A stretch of DNA of 64,000 bases from Streptomyces sp. NBC_01298 (GCF_035978755.1 NZ_CP108414.1:3100001-3164000), one strand, 5' to 3'; positions 29,869 through 39,947 are shown, counted from the first letter of the stretch. Notes: generated by a model from the letters alone, not told the origin. Made by a program: numbers and translations.

Positions 29869-32130
29869 CTATCCGACTGTCAGCGGTGCGAGGAACCTGC
29901 TCGGCTCTCCGTGCCAGGTGATGGTGAGGGCGTCCCGGGCACGAGTGGCCGCGACGAAGAGGAGCGACCGGGCCCGTTGGAGCTCTCGCCGGTGCCGCAC
30001 AGGGTCGGTGCGCTCCCACGCGTCCGCCGAGGAACGCGGTACGAGCCCTTCCGCGACACCGGCGATGATCATGCGGCGGTACTCCAGTCCCTTGAACCGG
30101 TACATGGTGCCGATGTGTACGCCCTCCTCGTGGCGCGGTCCGTCCTGTGTGATCTCCGTGGACTCGATGCCGCGCTGCTTCAGCCGATAGGCGACCTGGG
30201 TGACCATGTCGTTCGTCGGCACGCAGATGGCGGTGGCTTCACGGGGCACGTCGTGCCAGGCTCCAAGCTGATCCACCAGCAGGTCGAGCTCCTCGTCCCA
30301 GCTTCGGGCGCCCCGCAGGACGGGCTTCGGACCGTGGAGGACGGATCGATATCCGGCCAGATTGTCGGCTTCTCCGTCGAGGTCGTCGTAGTCGACGCCC
30401 TCCAGGACTCCCAGCGCGGAACGCAGGATTTCCCGGGTCGTGCGGTAGCTGAGGGTGAGCCGGGAGGACCTGCCCCGGATGTTGACTCCGAGGCTGCCGA
30501 GGGTGACCTGGTTGTCGTAGATCCTCTGGTGGGTGTCCCCGACCAGGAAGATGTCGTTGGACGTGCTCGGCACCATGGCGCGCAGCATTTTCCAGTGGGC
30601 GGCGCTGAGGTCCTGGGCCTCGTCCACCACGATATGCCGGTAGCGGTAGCGCAGCCAGGCACCGGAACCGGCCTCGACGTGGACGTTGTGCAGTCCGCCG
30701 CGTTCCTCCCGCTCCGCCTCACGCCTGTCGATCTTGGATTTGCGGGCCATTTCCAGCTGCGCGGCACGCTCCGCGACCTGGCGATGGGTCTCCAGGCCCT
30801 TGGTGTCCAAGCGTTGGGTGAAGCGCTCGGCGAGCTGCCAGATCTCGGCACGTTCCGCCCGGGACACGCTGCGCCCTCGTCCGGCACGCCTGGCCCGGAA
30901 ATAGTCGCTGCGGGAGGCCACGGCCTGTCCCAGGATCACCTGGTTCCACTCGTCGCTGAGGAAATCGGCGGCCCACCGCTTCTCTCCCGCCTCCACCAGC
31001 AGGTCCCGCCATTCCCGCAGAGCCTGGGCATCGTTGATCCTGCGCTTGGAGTTCCCGGGATCGGCCTCGCCGACGACACGCGTGGCCAGCTGGTCCACGT
31101 GCTGGATGTCCACCCGGGCAAGGATCTCCGGGCCGCCCAGCGAGAGCAGCCGTGAGCGCAGGTCCGCGGCCAGGTTCTTGTTGAACGTGGTGAGCAGTAC
31201 CGGCTTGGTATGGCCGGGCGGGAGCTGCTCCACCAGGTGCCGTACCCGGTGCAGCGCGACGATGGTCTTGCCGGTGCCGGGGCCCCCGCCCACGCGGGCT
31301 GGGCCCGAATAGGTGCGGTGCACGAGCTTGTCCTGGGTGGGGTGCAGGAAGATCTTCCAGCGGCCGAAGTCACCCTCTTCGAGGATGCTCTGCAGGGATT
31401 CGTCATCGGTGATGACGACCGCCTGGGAGCGGTCGACGGCGGCCTGCCAGTCCTCGTCGTCGAACTGCTCCGCGGGATCCACCGCGACGGGTGCGGTGAC
31501 CTCTGCCTTGACCTGCTCGTACGGGACGCCGTCGCGCAGCCGCAGCAGCACCTCGCCCGTGTGCCGGGGAGCGTACTCGACGAGCCCGAGGAGTTCCTCG
31601 TCCGTGGTGAGCCTGAACACGACCGGGATGAGCGGCTCCGCGACACCGAGATCCGCCAGCTGCCGTGCGTCGTACGGGGCGAAGAGCAGCGGCTCGGCGG
31701 GCCCCGAAGGTGCGGCGGCGGGTGCCGGCGCGCCCGCGGGGGCCGCCGTCTCCCGGCGCAGCACGCTCTCCTCCACGACCTGGAGGTCCACGTACTCGAT
31801 GGCACCGGTGATCTGGTTGATGCCGTACGCGAGCCGGTCCAGGTTCTGGTGGACGTGGCCGCGGTGCTTGACGGAGACGAGGAGCCAGTCGTTGCCGCCG
31901 AGGCGGAGCAGCAAGGCCCTGTACTCGCGGTTGACCCGTGCGGACCAGAGGCGGCCGTCGCCCTTGAGGGGCTTCAGGTCGAAGCCGCCGGCCTCCGGGT
32001 TTCGCCGGAAGTCGTGCTGGAACTTGTAGACCGCTCCGACGATCGCCCGGTCCAGCTTGACGATTTCCTTGTCCGCCTTGTCCAGCAGGCGCAGGGTCGC
32101 GCCTGCCGTGGGGGCGCCGGTGACGGTCAT
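29869..32130 (-). CDS. UvrD-like SF1 helicase with ParE/RelE-like N-terminal domain
   Basis: 753 residues from the ATG at 32128-32130, which overlaps the stop of the upstream DUF1998 helicase (ATGA). Residues about 10-105 (FQHDFRRNPEAGGFDLKPL, LWSARVNREYRALLLR, SVKHRGHVHQNL) have the strand and residue pattern of the ParE/RelE/HigB toxin fold. Then an acidic linker and an SF1A helicase: Walker A GGGPGTGKT (about 284), motif II VVDEAQDLSAAHWKML (about 502), TLSYRTTREI, and the C-terminal MYRFKGLEYRRMI and FVAATRARD motifs. No separate nuclease domain is seen. Likely translocates on DNA together with the coupled upstream protein. Confidence 0.85.
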   Translation of the reverse strand: MTVTGAPTAGATLRLLDKADKEIVKLDRAIVGAVYKFQHDFRRNPEAGGFDLKPLKGDGRLWSARVNREYRALLLRLGGNDWLLVSVKHRGHVHQNLDRLAYGINQITGAIEYVDLQVVEESVLRRETAAPAGAPAPAAAPSGPAEPLLFAPYDARQLADLGVAEPLIPVVFRLTTDEELLGLVEYAPRHTGEVLLRLRDGVPYEQVKAEVTAPVAVDPAEQFDDEDWQAAVDRSQAVVITDDESLQSILEEGDFGRWKIFLHPTQDKLVHRTYSGPARVGGGPGTGKTIVALHRVRHLVEQLPPGHTKPVLLTTFNKNLAADLRSRLLSLGGPEILARVDIQHVDQLATRVVGEADPGNSKRRINDAQALREWRDLLVEAGEKRWAADFLSDEWNQVILGQAVASRSDYFRARRAGRGRSVSRAERAEIWQLAERFTQRLDTKGLETHRQVAERAAQLEMARKSKIDRREAEREERGGLHNVHVEAGSGAWLRYRYRHIVVDEAQDLSAAHWKMLRAMVPSTSNDIFLVGDTHQRIYDNQVTLGSLGVNIRGRSSRLTLSYRTTREILRSALGVLEGVDYDDLDGEADNLAGYRSVLHGPKPVLRGARSWDEELDLLVDQLGAWHDVPREATAICVPTNDMVTQVAYRLKQRGIESTEITQDGPRHEEGVHIGTMYRFKGLEYRRMIIAGVAEGLVPRSSADAWERTDPVRHRRELQRARSLLFVAATRARDALTITWHGEPSRFLAPLTVG

Positions 32131-35100
32131 CCGTCGTTCTCCTCGTCTTCCTTCTCCGCGCTCACCGGGCCGGTCAGCAGAGCGATCAGTTCGTGGGGGT
32201 CCCAGTCGGGTGCGGTGCGGACCTGCCAGCCGGCCTCCGCATAGGCCTGGTCGCGGTCTTCGGCGTCCTGGTCCACGCCGTCGCCGCTGTCCGGCCGGTG
32301 CGCCAGGACCACGCCGATGCGCCGGTCCGGCCAAGCCAATTCGGCCGGCCAGGCGGCCTCTCCGAGTTCGAAGCCCGCTTCGGGTGCCGGCGCTCCCCCG
32401 TCGGCCAGCAGAGCCGCGAGTTCGGGCAGCCCCGGGTCGTCCACCAGGTACTCGATGATGTCGCCCCAGGCCGGATCCCGTTGGGCGGCTGGTGCGGCCG
32501 GTGCGGGTGACCCGGTCCCGGACTCCGAAGGCGCCGGTTCCGGCGTGTTCGCCCGCCGCTGGGAGGTCAGCCAGCCGGCTCCGCCGGTGACGGCGAGCTC
32601 CACCGGGTCGAAGCCGGCAAGCTGTCCGGTGGTCAGCTGGACCCCGTCGCCCTCGCCCTCGTTGAGGAACTGGAGCAGGTTGGTCCAGTAGAGCCACGCG
32701 TGCCAGCGACGGCGGTGGGCCGTCTCATCGGCGTTCAGGGTCTCCGCGCTGTCGTCGAGCACGGTGAGCGCCGTCCATGCCGCCCCCTTCTGTCCCTTGC
32801 GCAGGTCGAGCGCAATGGTCAGCGGGCAGCCGGAGGAGTCCCGGGTGGCCATGATCTGAACGGCACCCTGCCCACCGGACAAGCGCCGTCCGTTCAGGGC
32901 CTCGGCGAGCCGTGCGGCGATCTCCGGGCCGTCGGCAAGGGCCCGGCTGGTCGCCGAGACGGCAGCGAAGCCGGCGAGGGCGCTCTGGGTACGCCCCCGC
33001 CACAGCTCGGGGTCGGGATCGGTCAGGTAGCCGATCAGGGTCTCGACGGGGTTGGCCCAGACGAACCGACCGAGGTCACGGGTATCTCCTGCGTGGAGCC
33101 GCCGGTGGATGTCCGCGGCGGTCTTCTGCGCGGTGTTCTGGTAGGGCTGCCATACCGGGTCGGGCTGCGGCTTGCTGTCGCCCGTCCACACCTGTACGTC
33201 GTCCCACGTGAGCTGGAACACCTGCCAGCCCAGCTCGGAGCGCAGTCGGGTGCGCTTCGCCGCGTCGTCCGCGAGGCGGTTGCAGCCGGGGCTCGCGTGG
33301 TAGCGGTAGCCGTCGAGGTAGACGGCCACCCTCCGGTCGTCATCGGTGCTGCGGAACACCACATCGGGCCGGGTGAAACCGAGCGACGTCTGCGTCTCCA
33401 TCTCCCAGCCGCGCACCGTTCCGTCGGGTGCCGTGAAGCGCAGCTTGATGTCCTGGCCGCCGTCCGCGGTGAGGGCCGTGCGGGCGCTCACTTCATCCTT
33501 GCGATCGGCCCACTCCAGCAGCCCGCGGCGGAAGAGCGCCTCCAGTTCGCTCTCTACCTGGTGGACCAGGGTGATGTCGCGGGTGGTGGCGACGGGTTCC
33601 GTGGCCCATGCGTCGCTCGTCCGGCCGAACAGTTCGCTGAGCATGTCCAGAGCGTGCTCGCGGGAGACGAGTTCGTATTCTCCGTTGCTCACGTGGCGCA
33701 GCAGGCACCGGTGGCAGGCGGGCCTTCCCTCAGCCACGCACACGCAGCCTTCGATGACCTCTCGGGCCTTGCGCAGGACGTCGCGCAGCCCGTCCGGCCC
33801 GGCCAGGCGGTGCAGGTATCCGGTGCCGCCGGGCAGCGTGTCGTACAGGACGAGGAAGTGCCGGCGAAGGCCCGAGTCCCCGCTGCCTTCGTCGGGCATG
33901 GAGTCGGGTACGACCGCCAGGTGATCGGGGTCGCCGCCGTAGCTGCGGGCGATGCCGGCCAGCAGTAGTGCCTTGAAGGAGACGAGCCGTTCCTGGGTGT
34001 GTGCGGTGACAGCGGGGATGAGGATGCGCAGGGCTTCGGTGCGCAGCTCGTGGGCGAGCAGCACCTTCACCCCCTGCTGGAGTTCCGGCCCGCCCCGCCT
34101 GCGGGGGCACCAGGGGCGGTGGTACCTGGCGGCCTTGGCCGCGTCGAAGGTGTCGTGGGCGGCGGGCGGACCGCCGTCCGGGTCGGCAAAGCCGCAGGCG
34201 TCGCAGACCCAGAAGGGGTTCAGCCGGACCTCGCGGCCGGCGAAGGCGGTGTCCGGTGCACCGTCGACACGCATGGCGCCCACGTTGAGGTGCCGGATGC
34301 GCGCCTGCCGGGTGAACTCCCAACCGAAGGTGGCGTGCTGGTGCTTCCACGCCTGCTCGATGTACTCCCGGTCGATGTCCACAGCCGGGACGACCGTGTA
34401 GTGGCGGCGTTCCCGTTCGTCGGAGTCGTCGCGCACGCGTACGTCGTCGCGCTCGTCCCTGGAGGTGACGCGGTGGGGCACCAGCACCTTGTGCAGGCAG
34501 CCGACGTCACCGATGGCCGGGGACTGGCAGCGCGGGCAGGCGCTCGCGTCCTGCTCGGCCCGGTGGGTGCGGATGTGGCCGCAGTCGGGGCAGATCCGCC
34601 ACCACAGCCACGTCGGGCGTCCCGGACTGCCGATGTCGAGCCCGGTGATCTTGTGCTTGTAGCCCTGGGCGTAGAAGTGGTTCCCGGGGGCGAAGTCCCT
34701 GAGGGCGAGGCCGGCGGTGCGTTGGTGGCGGATCGTCTTGCTCTGTGTCTTGCGGCTGCCGTCGGCGGTCTGCTCGGTCCAGGTGAGGTTCGCCTCCAGC
34801 TCGGTCATCGAGTCGATGAGGCTGTAGTTGGGCAGCAGTCCGAGGTCCACCAGAGCACCATGCGCCGTGCCGCGACCGATCTCCTTGATCACTCCGACCG
34901 CGGCGCGACGCTCGGCGCGCAGTTCCCGGCCCTGCCGCTCGTGTTCGGGATCACCGGCGACCAGCAGGCCGTGCGCGCGGTCGATGGCTTCCAGTCGGTG
35001 CTGGGTCTCGGACCGGCGGACTTCCCACTGCTCGTGGGCGCGTTCGAGGGCTGCACCCAGTCCGTTCGGCCCGGGGTCGGTGGCGTAGGCCGTGAGGTCG

Positions 35101-38100
35101 GCCCGGGCCTGCTGGCTCACCCCGGTGCCGCGTTCTTCGTCGTGCGGGGGGAAAAGTGCCAGGAAGCCGCCCACGAGCCGTCCTCCGTGGGCGAGGACAG
35201 CCTCCGTGAACTCGGTCCGCCAGGAGGAGTCCCGGAACAGCTCGACCGCCAGGCGCGGCAGCGCATTGACCGGCCGGTCACCGGGGGCGGCAGCCGGCAG
35301 TCGCCCGGCGCCCGCAAGGTCGAGCAGGTGGGCGAGGTACTGGCGGCGCAGGATCTCGGAGGCCGACAGGTAGCAGCCGGGGGGCTGGATCTCCCCGGCG
35401 ATCATCATCCGGGGGTCTTCCAGGTAGTAGCGGTCACGGGGACCGCGGTCGACCATGGTGAGCAGGTACGCGTTGCCGGTGGAGCGGCCCGCGCGGCCCA
35501 CCCGCTGGATGTAGTTGGCCGGCCCCTTGGGCAGGGACCCGAGGATCACTGCGGACAGGTCTCCGATGTCGATGCCCAGTTCCAGGGTCGGCGTGCAGGA
35601 GAGCACCTGCGGGTTGGCGTAGTGAACGTCCGTACCGTCCCGGAACGCCTTCTCCACCGCCTCGCGCTTGGCCCGGCTGAGGGTGCCGGTGTGCTCGGCG
35701 GTGTTGATGGTGAAGACGCCCGCCTCCCGGTACATCCGCCGGTAGAAGTCCTCGGTGAAGTCCCGCTGCCGCATTCCCGTCGCCAGGTCCCGGCCGGTGC
35801 TGAGGAGGCCACCACAGCGGTAACGCGGGCAGGGCTGACCGTGCCACTGGTCGGCCAGGTCGGGGTGGACGGTCTGCTCCCAGAAGCAGCGGGGGCAGTG
35901 GGCGGTGGCGTCGGCCACAAGGTCGTCCGCGAGTCTGCGGACCTCGATGTGGCCGGGCTGGAGCCCGTAGACGCGGGTGGTGCCGTCCTGGGCGGTGCGG
36001 GCCGAGAGGACGCCGGAGTCGGCGAGGGCCGGAAGCAGCCGGACCAGGAGGTCGGTGGCGGCCTCCGGGCGGCGCAGGCCGAGGGCGCGGACGGTCCAGT
36101 CCTGGTACCAGCCGAGCCGTCCGGTCAGTACGTCGAAGTCCTCGCTGCCCTGTTTGGGGCTGCCCAGCAGGAAGGAGGGGGCGGACACCCCGGGCGGGAA
36201 GGCGGGCATGCCGGGTGTGCGGCCGCCCCAGATCGGCCAGCGGCGGACCCCGGCCTGGTCGAGCCAGGGGTCGAGCCAGGCGTGCCGGACGGCGCCCCGG
36301 GTCCGCATCCGCTCCAGCAGGCCCCGTACGAAGCCGAGGTACCGGTCGGGGCCGGGTACGGAGCCGTCGGGCAGGGCGATCTCTCCGGGCGTGGTCCGTA
36401 GCAGGTCGCCGACGAGGTCGGCGACGGCGACCGGGTCGGCGAGCGGTACGTTCGCCGCGACCGTGCGGGTGAGTTCCAGGGTGCGGCCCTGCCGGGACCT
36501 GAGTCCGAACTCCATGACGGCGGCGAACGCGAGCCGCTGGGCGATCAGTTCCCAGGTCGCGCGGGACCCGCGACTGCGTCCGGCGAGGAGGGTGTCCACG
36601 CCGGGGAAGACGTGGAGGTCGGGCGGGATGACCGCGGCCTGGACGGCCTTGCTGTCGACCACGTCCGCGATGATGTCGGCCGCCAGGTCGCTGACCGTGA
36701 TCGGTTCTTCCTCGTCGATCCGGCTGGCGAGCAGGGCACGGAGGGAAAAGGTGTAAGAGCGGCTGGCGACGTAGCCGGCGCGGTGCGCGGCGTCCTGGAC
36801 GGAGTCGTTGAAGAGGAGGGTCTTGTTCTCCTTCAGCGTCTTGTCCAGCTCGCCGCCGGTGAACAGCTGGGTGATGGCGGCCGAGGCGAGGGCGGCCAGC
36901 CCGGTACCGAGGTAGCGGATGGAGTTGAAGGTCCGGCAGGCGGGGCACTGGTCCGTTTCCGCGGCGCGGTCCCCTGCGAGGTCGGCGAGCACGAAGGCGG
37001 CCCCGTGCAGCGGCTTGGCCCGGCGCGGGGTGCCGTCCTCCTCCTCCGCCGCCGGAAGGAAGTCCGACTCCGGGGACAGCGGTCGCAGACGCCCGCCGGT
37101 CCCCTCCAGCACCATGACGGCCGGCCCGCCGCGCGGGCGCTCGGCGCCGGAGAAGGCCGCCTCGTGGACCTCCTGCTCGGTCGCGGCGATCATGTTGCGT
37201 ACGCGGCGCTTGTCGCGCCCCACCGAGGCCCGACGGATCTTGGTCGCGTTGAGGTCGAGGTCGGCGGGGTCGATCTCCGGGGAGTACGCCGCCCAGCCGG
37301 AGCGGCCGCACTCCCGGCAGAACACGGCGGGCAGGAACACCTCGGCCGGCGGCGGGGCGCTGTCGTCGGCCGGAACGGCCGTCTCCTCGCCGTTGTAGGG
37401 GCTGCTCCGCGGGGCCTCTGCCAAAGGTTTGCGGGCGAGGCGGCCGTGCGAGGTGACCCGCTCGTCGTCCCACCGGAACACGGCGCGCGCCGGGGTGATG
37501 CCCCGCAGCACCCGCGAGACGGAGCGCACCCAGTGGTGGATCTCGATCGACAGCAGTGGGCGCCCCGGGCGCTCGGGGTCGGGATCCCGGGCGTGCGACA
37601 GCAGCGCGATGTACCGGGCGAGGGCCGTGGCTGCCTTGTCCGGCCGGTGCTTGACGGCCATGCCCCAGTGGTAGGCGTACCGGGGCAGGGCCTCGATCAC
37701 CTCGTTGATCGAGCGCGGGCTGCCGTCGAGGACCTCCAGGACGGCGGCGGTGAGGCGGTGGCTGCGGAGCCGTCCGCCGAGTTCCTCGGGGGTGAGGCCG
37801 CGCTCCCCGGTGAACCGGGCCATCAGCTCGTCCAGCACGCCGGGGTCGCGGGTCGGATCCTCGAGCTCGGCGATTTCGTAGGGATCGGGGAACGGCAGGG
37901 AGAAGTCGCTCTCGCCCGCGAACTCCCGGGTCGTGGCCCGGTCCTCACCGATGACGGAGTCGGGTGCGAAGGGCACGCCGAAGACCTGTTCGGCGACCTC
38001 CAGCATGGTGGGCCCGGTCTGGCCCTGCGCACGGCCGCCGGACCCGTTCTCGCCGAGGGTAGCGGAGGTGGCGACCGGGCAGACCGGTCCCAGGGGATGG

Positions 38101-38894
38101 CCGGGCTCGGCGAGGCCGCTGATCGCCCCGAGCCGGCGGAGCAGCATCGCCACGTCGGTGCCCTGTGCGCCGTCGTAGGTGTGGAACTCGTCGAGGACGA
38201 TGTAGGCGAGCGCGCCGTCCTGCCACAGCCGCTGGTCCTCGGGCCGCTGGAGCAGCAGGTCCAGCATCTTGTAGTTGGTGATGAGGATGTCCGGGCGGGT
38301 CCGCCTGATCTCCTCCCGGTCGACCGCGATCCTCGGGTTGGCCTGCTTGAACTCCTGCGACGGCTTGTCACCGATGTAGAGGGCGGCCTGGACGCCGCCC
38401 TCGCGCAGCCGGGCGTCCTTCGGGTCGGCGAGCCGGTCGTTGATGCGGTGCGCCTGGTCGGTGGCGAGGGCGTTCATCGGATAGAGCAGGATCGCCTTGA
38501 CGCCCTCCTGTCCTGCCTGGCGCTGCCGGAGGCAGTGGTCGAGCACCGGGATGAGGAAGGACTCAGTCTTGCCGGATCCGGTGCCGGTGGTGACCAGCGT
38601 GGGCCGGGCGGGACCGTGCAGGGTGGACAGCCGCTCCCAGGCCAGCTCCTGGTGCCGGTGCGGCGTGAACGGCTTCTCCGGGTACCAGGTGAGGTGCCGC
38701 TTCCAGTCCTCGCCCCGGGCAGACCGGAAGGGGGTGCGGACGCGCAGGTAGGGGCCGCGGAAGATGCCGTCCTCCGGGTCGGCGAGGAATCCTTCCAAGG
38801 CGCCCCGGGTCCCCTCGTCCGCCAGCGCGTACGTCGTCGCGAGGTACTGGCTCAGGCTGGCCCGTACCTGGTCGGCGGCGAGTGTGGGGCGCAC
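32127..38894 (-). CDS. Giant DUF1998 SF2 helicase with Vsr-like nuclease segments (DruE-like)
   Basis: 2255 residues. I start it at GTG 38892-38894 because AAGGAG lies 7 bases upstream. Order: SF2 core with Walker A TTGTGSGKTES (about 100), motif II VLDEFHTYDG (about 233), SATLG, then after a long insert the C-terminal helicase domain ending QRVGRAGR (about 1130); zinc ribbon CPDCG..CPRC (about 1440); CDACG; DUF1998/MZB region YDTLPGGTGYLHRL followed by CVCVAEGRPACHRC (about 1680-1720); a Vsr/DUF559-like segment (about 1825-1885, RPDVVF...VAVYLDGYRYH...LRSELGWQVFQL); and a weaker second such segment at the C-terminus. Size and layout match DruE of Druantia better than DrmA+DrmB of DISARM or the shorter MrfA. 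Confidence 0.85.
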   Translation of the reverse strand: MRPTLAADQVRASLSQYLATTYALADEGTRGALEGFLADPEDGIFRGPYLRVRTPFRSARGEDWKRHLTWYPEKPFTPHRHQELAWERLSTLHGPARPTLVTTGTGSGKTESFLIPVLDHCLRQRQAGQEGVKAILLYPMNALATDQAHRINDRLADPKDARLREGGVQAALYIGDKPSQEFKQANPRIAVDREEIRRTRPDILITNYKMLDLLLQRPEDQRLWQDGALAYIVLDEFHTYDGAQGTDVAMLLRRLGAISGLAEPGHPLGPVCPVATSATLGENGSGGRAQGQTGPTMLEVAEQVFGVPFAPDSVIGEDRATTREFAGESDFSLPFPDPYEIAELEDPTRDPGVLDELMARFTGERGLTPEELGGRLRSHRLTAAVLEVLDGSPRSINEVIEALPRYAYHWGMAVKHRPDKAATALARYIALLSHARDPDPERPGRPLLSIEIHHWVRSVSRVLRGITPARAVFRWDDERVTSHGRLARKPLAEAPRSSPYNGEETAVPADDSAPPPAEVFLPAVFCRECGRSGWAAYSPEIDPADLDLNATKIRRASVGRDKRRVRNMIAATEQEVHEAAFSGAERPRGGPAVMVLEGTGGRLRPLSPESDFLPAAEEEDGTPRRAKPLHGAAFVLADLAGDRAAETDQCPACRTFNSIRYLGTGLAALASAAITQLFTGGELDKTLKENKTLLFNDSVQDAAHRAGYVASRSYTFSLRALLASRIDEEEPITVSDLAADIIADVVDSKAVQAAVIPPDLHVFPGVDTLLAGRSRGSRATWELIAQRLAFAAVMEFGLRSRQGRTLELTRTVAANVPLADPVAVADLVGDLLRTTPGEIALPDGSVPGPDRYLGFVRGLLERMRTRGAVRHAWLDPWLDQAGVRRWPIWGGRTPGMPAFPPGVSAPSFLLGSPKQGSEDFDVLTGRLGWYQDWTVRALGLRRPEAATDLLVRLLPALADSGVLSARTAQDGTTRVYGLQPGHIEVRRLADDLVADATAHCPRCFWEQTVHPDLADQWHGQPCPRYRCGGLLSTGRDLATGMRQRDFTEDFYRRMYREAGVFTINTAEHTGTLSRAKREAVEKAFRDGTDVHYANPQVLSCTPTLELGIDIGDLSAVILGSLPKGPANYIQRVGRAGRSTGNAYLLTMVDRGPRDRYYLEDPRMMIAGEIQPPGCYLSASEILRRQYLAHLLDLAGAGRLPAAAPGDRPVNALPRLAVELFRDSSWRTEFTEAVLAHGGRLVGGFLALFPPHDEERGTGVSQQARADLTAYATDPGPNGLGAALERAHEQWEVRRSETQHRLEAIDRAHGLLVAGDPEHERQGRELRAERRAAVGVIKEIGRGTAHGALVDLGLLPNYSLIDSMTELEANLTWTEQTADGSRKTQSKTIRHQRTAGLALRDFAPGNHFYAQGYKHKITGLDIGSPGRPTWLWWRICPDCGHIRTHRAEQDASACPRCQSPAIGDVGCLHKVLVPHRVTSRDERDDVRVRDDSDERERRHYTVVPAVDIDREYIEQAWKHQHATFGWEFTRQARIRHLNVGAMRVDGAPDTAFAGREVRLNPFWVCDACGFADPDGGPPAAHDTFDAAKAARYHRPWCPRRRGGPELQQGVKVLLAHELRTEALRILIPAVTAHTQERLVSFKALLLAGIARSYGGDPDHLAVVPDSMPDEGSGDSGLRRHFLVLYDTLPGGTGYLHRLAGPDGLRDVLRKAREVIEGCVCVAEGRPACHRCLLRHVSNGEYELVSREHALDMLSELFGRTSDAWATEPVATTRDITLVHQVESELEALFRRGLLEWADRKDEVSARTALTADGGQDIKLRFTAPDGTVRGWEMETQTSLGFTRPDVVFRSTDDDRRVAVYLDGYRYHASPGCNRLADDAAKRTRLRSELGWQVFQLTWDDVQVWTGDSKPQPDPVWQPYQNTAQKTAADIHRRLHAGDTRDLGRFVWANPVETLIGYLTDPDPELWRGRTQSALAGFAAVSATSRALADGPEIAARLAEALNGRRLSGGQGAVQIMATRDSSGCPLTIALDLRKGQKGAAWTALTVLDDSAETLNADETAHRRRWHAWLYWTNLLQFLNEGEGDGVQLTTGQLAGFDPVELAVTGGAGWLTSQRRANTPEPAPSESGTGSPAPAAPAAQRDPAWGDIIEYLVDDPGLPELAALLADGGAPAPEAGFELGEAAWPAELAWPDRRIGVVLAHRPDSGDGVDQDAEDRDQAYAEAGWQVRTAPDWDPHELIALLTGPVSAEKEDEENDG

Positions 38895-38999
38895 GGGGGT
38901 TCTCCTTACGGGGGTGGGGCCGGGCGGGCGCCCGGAGGGCCCGCCCACGGCTCTACGGTAACGGGGACGGTGAGTCGGCCACGCTCGCGGGCGGAGCCG

Positions 39000-39947
39000 T
39001 CAGATCCCGAGCTTGCCGCCGATGTGCGCGATGTGGACCCGGCGCTCCGCCTCCAGGAGCCGGAAGTGGATCCGTCCCTCGTGGGGCGTGAAGCGCACGT
39101 GCGTGTCGAAGTACTGGGCCTCGCCGTCCAGGTCGGTGAACACGCAGTGCTCGCGCTTGCGCCCCTGGTGCTCGGGGGTGGTCTTGGAGCCCCAGTCGGG
39201 GCCTTCGGGCTCCTTGACGGCATCCCACCCGACCACGGCCTGCTGGATCTCGGCCAGCCGCTTGCGGACGGGGTGGACCCAGAGCTGCTTCAGCTCCCGC
39301 AGTTGCGCCTCGGCTCCTGGCAGGAACCGTACGTCCGGGAAGAGCTCGCGGCTGCGCTCCAGCAGGGCCGCCCCGGTCCGGATACTGCTCAGGTCACCCC
39401 GCCTGGCGGCTTCGGCGTACTCCCGGATCCACGGCAGGTGGCCGTCGATGTGTTCGCGGGTCGCCGCGTGCGGGATCTCGACCTCGGTGAGCTCGGAGCC
39501 CGGACCGCCCTCGCCGTCCACGAGTACTTCCCGGACCAGGGTCAGGCGGGGTCGGTCCCAGTGCGGGGCGACCGGGAGCGAGACCCCCATGCCCTCCATG
39601 AGGTGGGCAGCACCGAGACCTTCCACAGTGAGATCGCCGTGGCGGTACTCGACATCGGAGTAGGTCTCGCCTTCCGGGTATACGGCCCGGTACGGCGCCT
39701 TGTTCTGCATCTGCCGCAGTCGCTGCCACAGGTCGTGGTTGCGCGGATCGCCGGCCCATTTGCCCATGGGGTGGCCCACAGCGAGTTGGAGAGCCGCAAC
39801 CGGCTCCCGTGCGATCAGAAACGTGCCGGGCCGATCGGCCTTGGCCACAGCCACGATCGCGTGGACCAAGCTGGTCATGGCGCGATTGACGCGATCCGGC
39901 TCCTCGGCGGACTCGCAGGACTTCTCGTTCAGGAACAGCTGCGGCAC
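39000..39947 (-). CDS. Unrecognised 315-residue protein of the helicase operon
   Basis: Starts at GTG 39945-39947 (MPQLFLNEKSCES) with GGAGGGG 5-6 bases upstream; the frame continues upstream but only as an antisense shadow. No family recognised. The N-terminal 100 residues are mainly helical (VNRAMTSLVHAIVAVAKADR), the middle carries charged strands, and the C-terminal 45 residues (HCVFTDLDGEAQYFDTHVRF, then GRIHFRLLEAERRVHIAHIG) have a beta-rich pattern like the end of RelE/HigB-type or small nuclease folds. It is 44 bp after the ATPase and 105 bp before the DUF1998 helicase. Probably the effector or adaptor of the ATPase/DUF262 pair. Confidence 0.6.
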   Translation of the reverse strand: MPQLFLNEKSCESAEEPDRVNRAMTSLVHAIVAVAKADRPGTFLIAREPVAALQLAVGHPMGKWAGDPRNHDLWQRLRQMQNKAPYRAVYPEGETYSDVEYRHGDLTVEGLGAAHLMEGMGVSLPVAPHWDRPRLTLVREVLVDGEGGPGSELTEVEIPHAATREHIDGHLPWIREYAEAARRGDLSSIRTGAALLERSRELFPDVRFLPGAEAQLRELKQLWVHPVRKRLAEIQQAVVGWDAVKEPEGPDWGSKTTPEHQGRKREHCVFTDLDGEAQYFDTHVRFTPHEGRIHFRLLEAERRVHIAHIGGKLGI

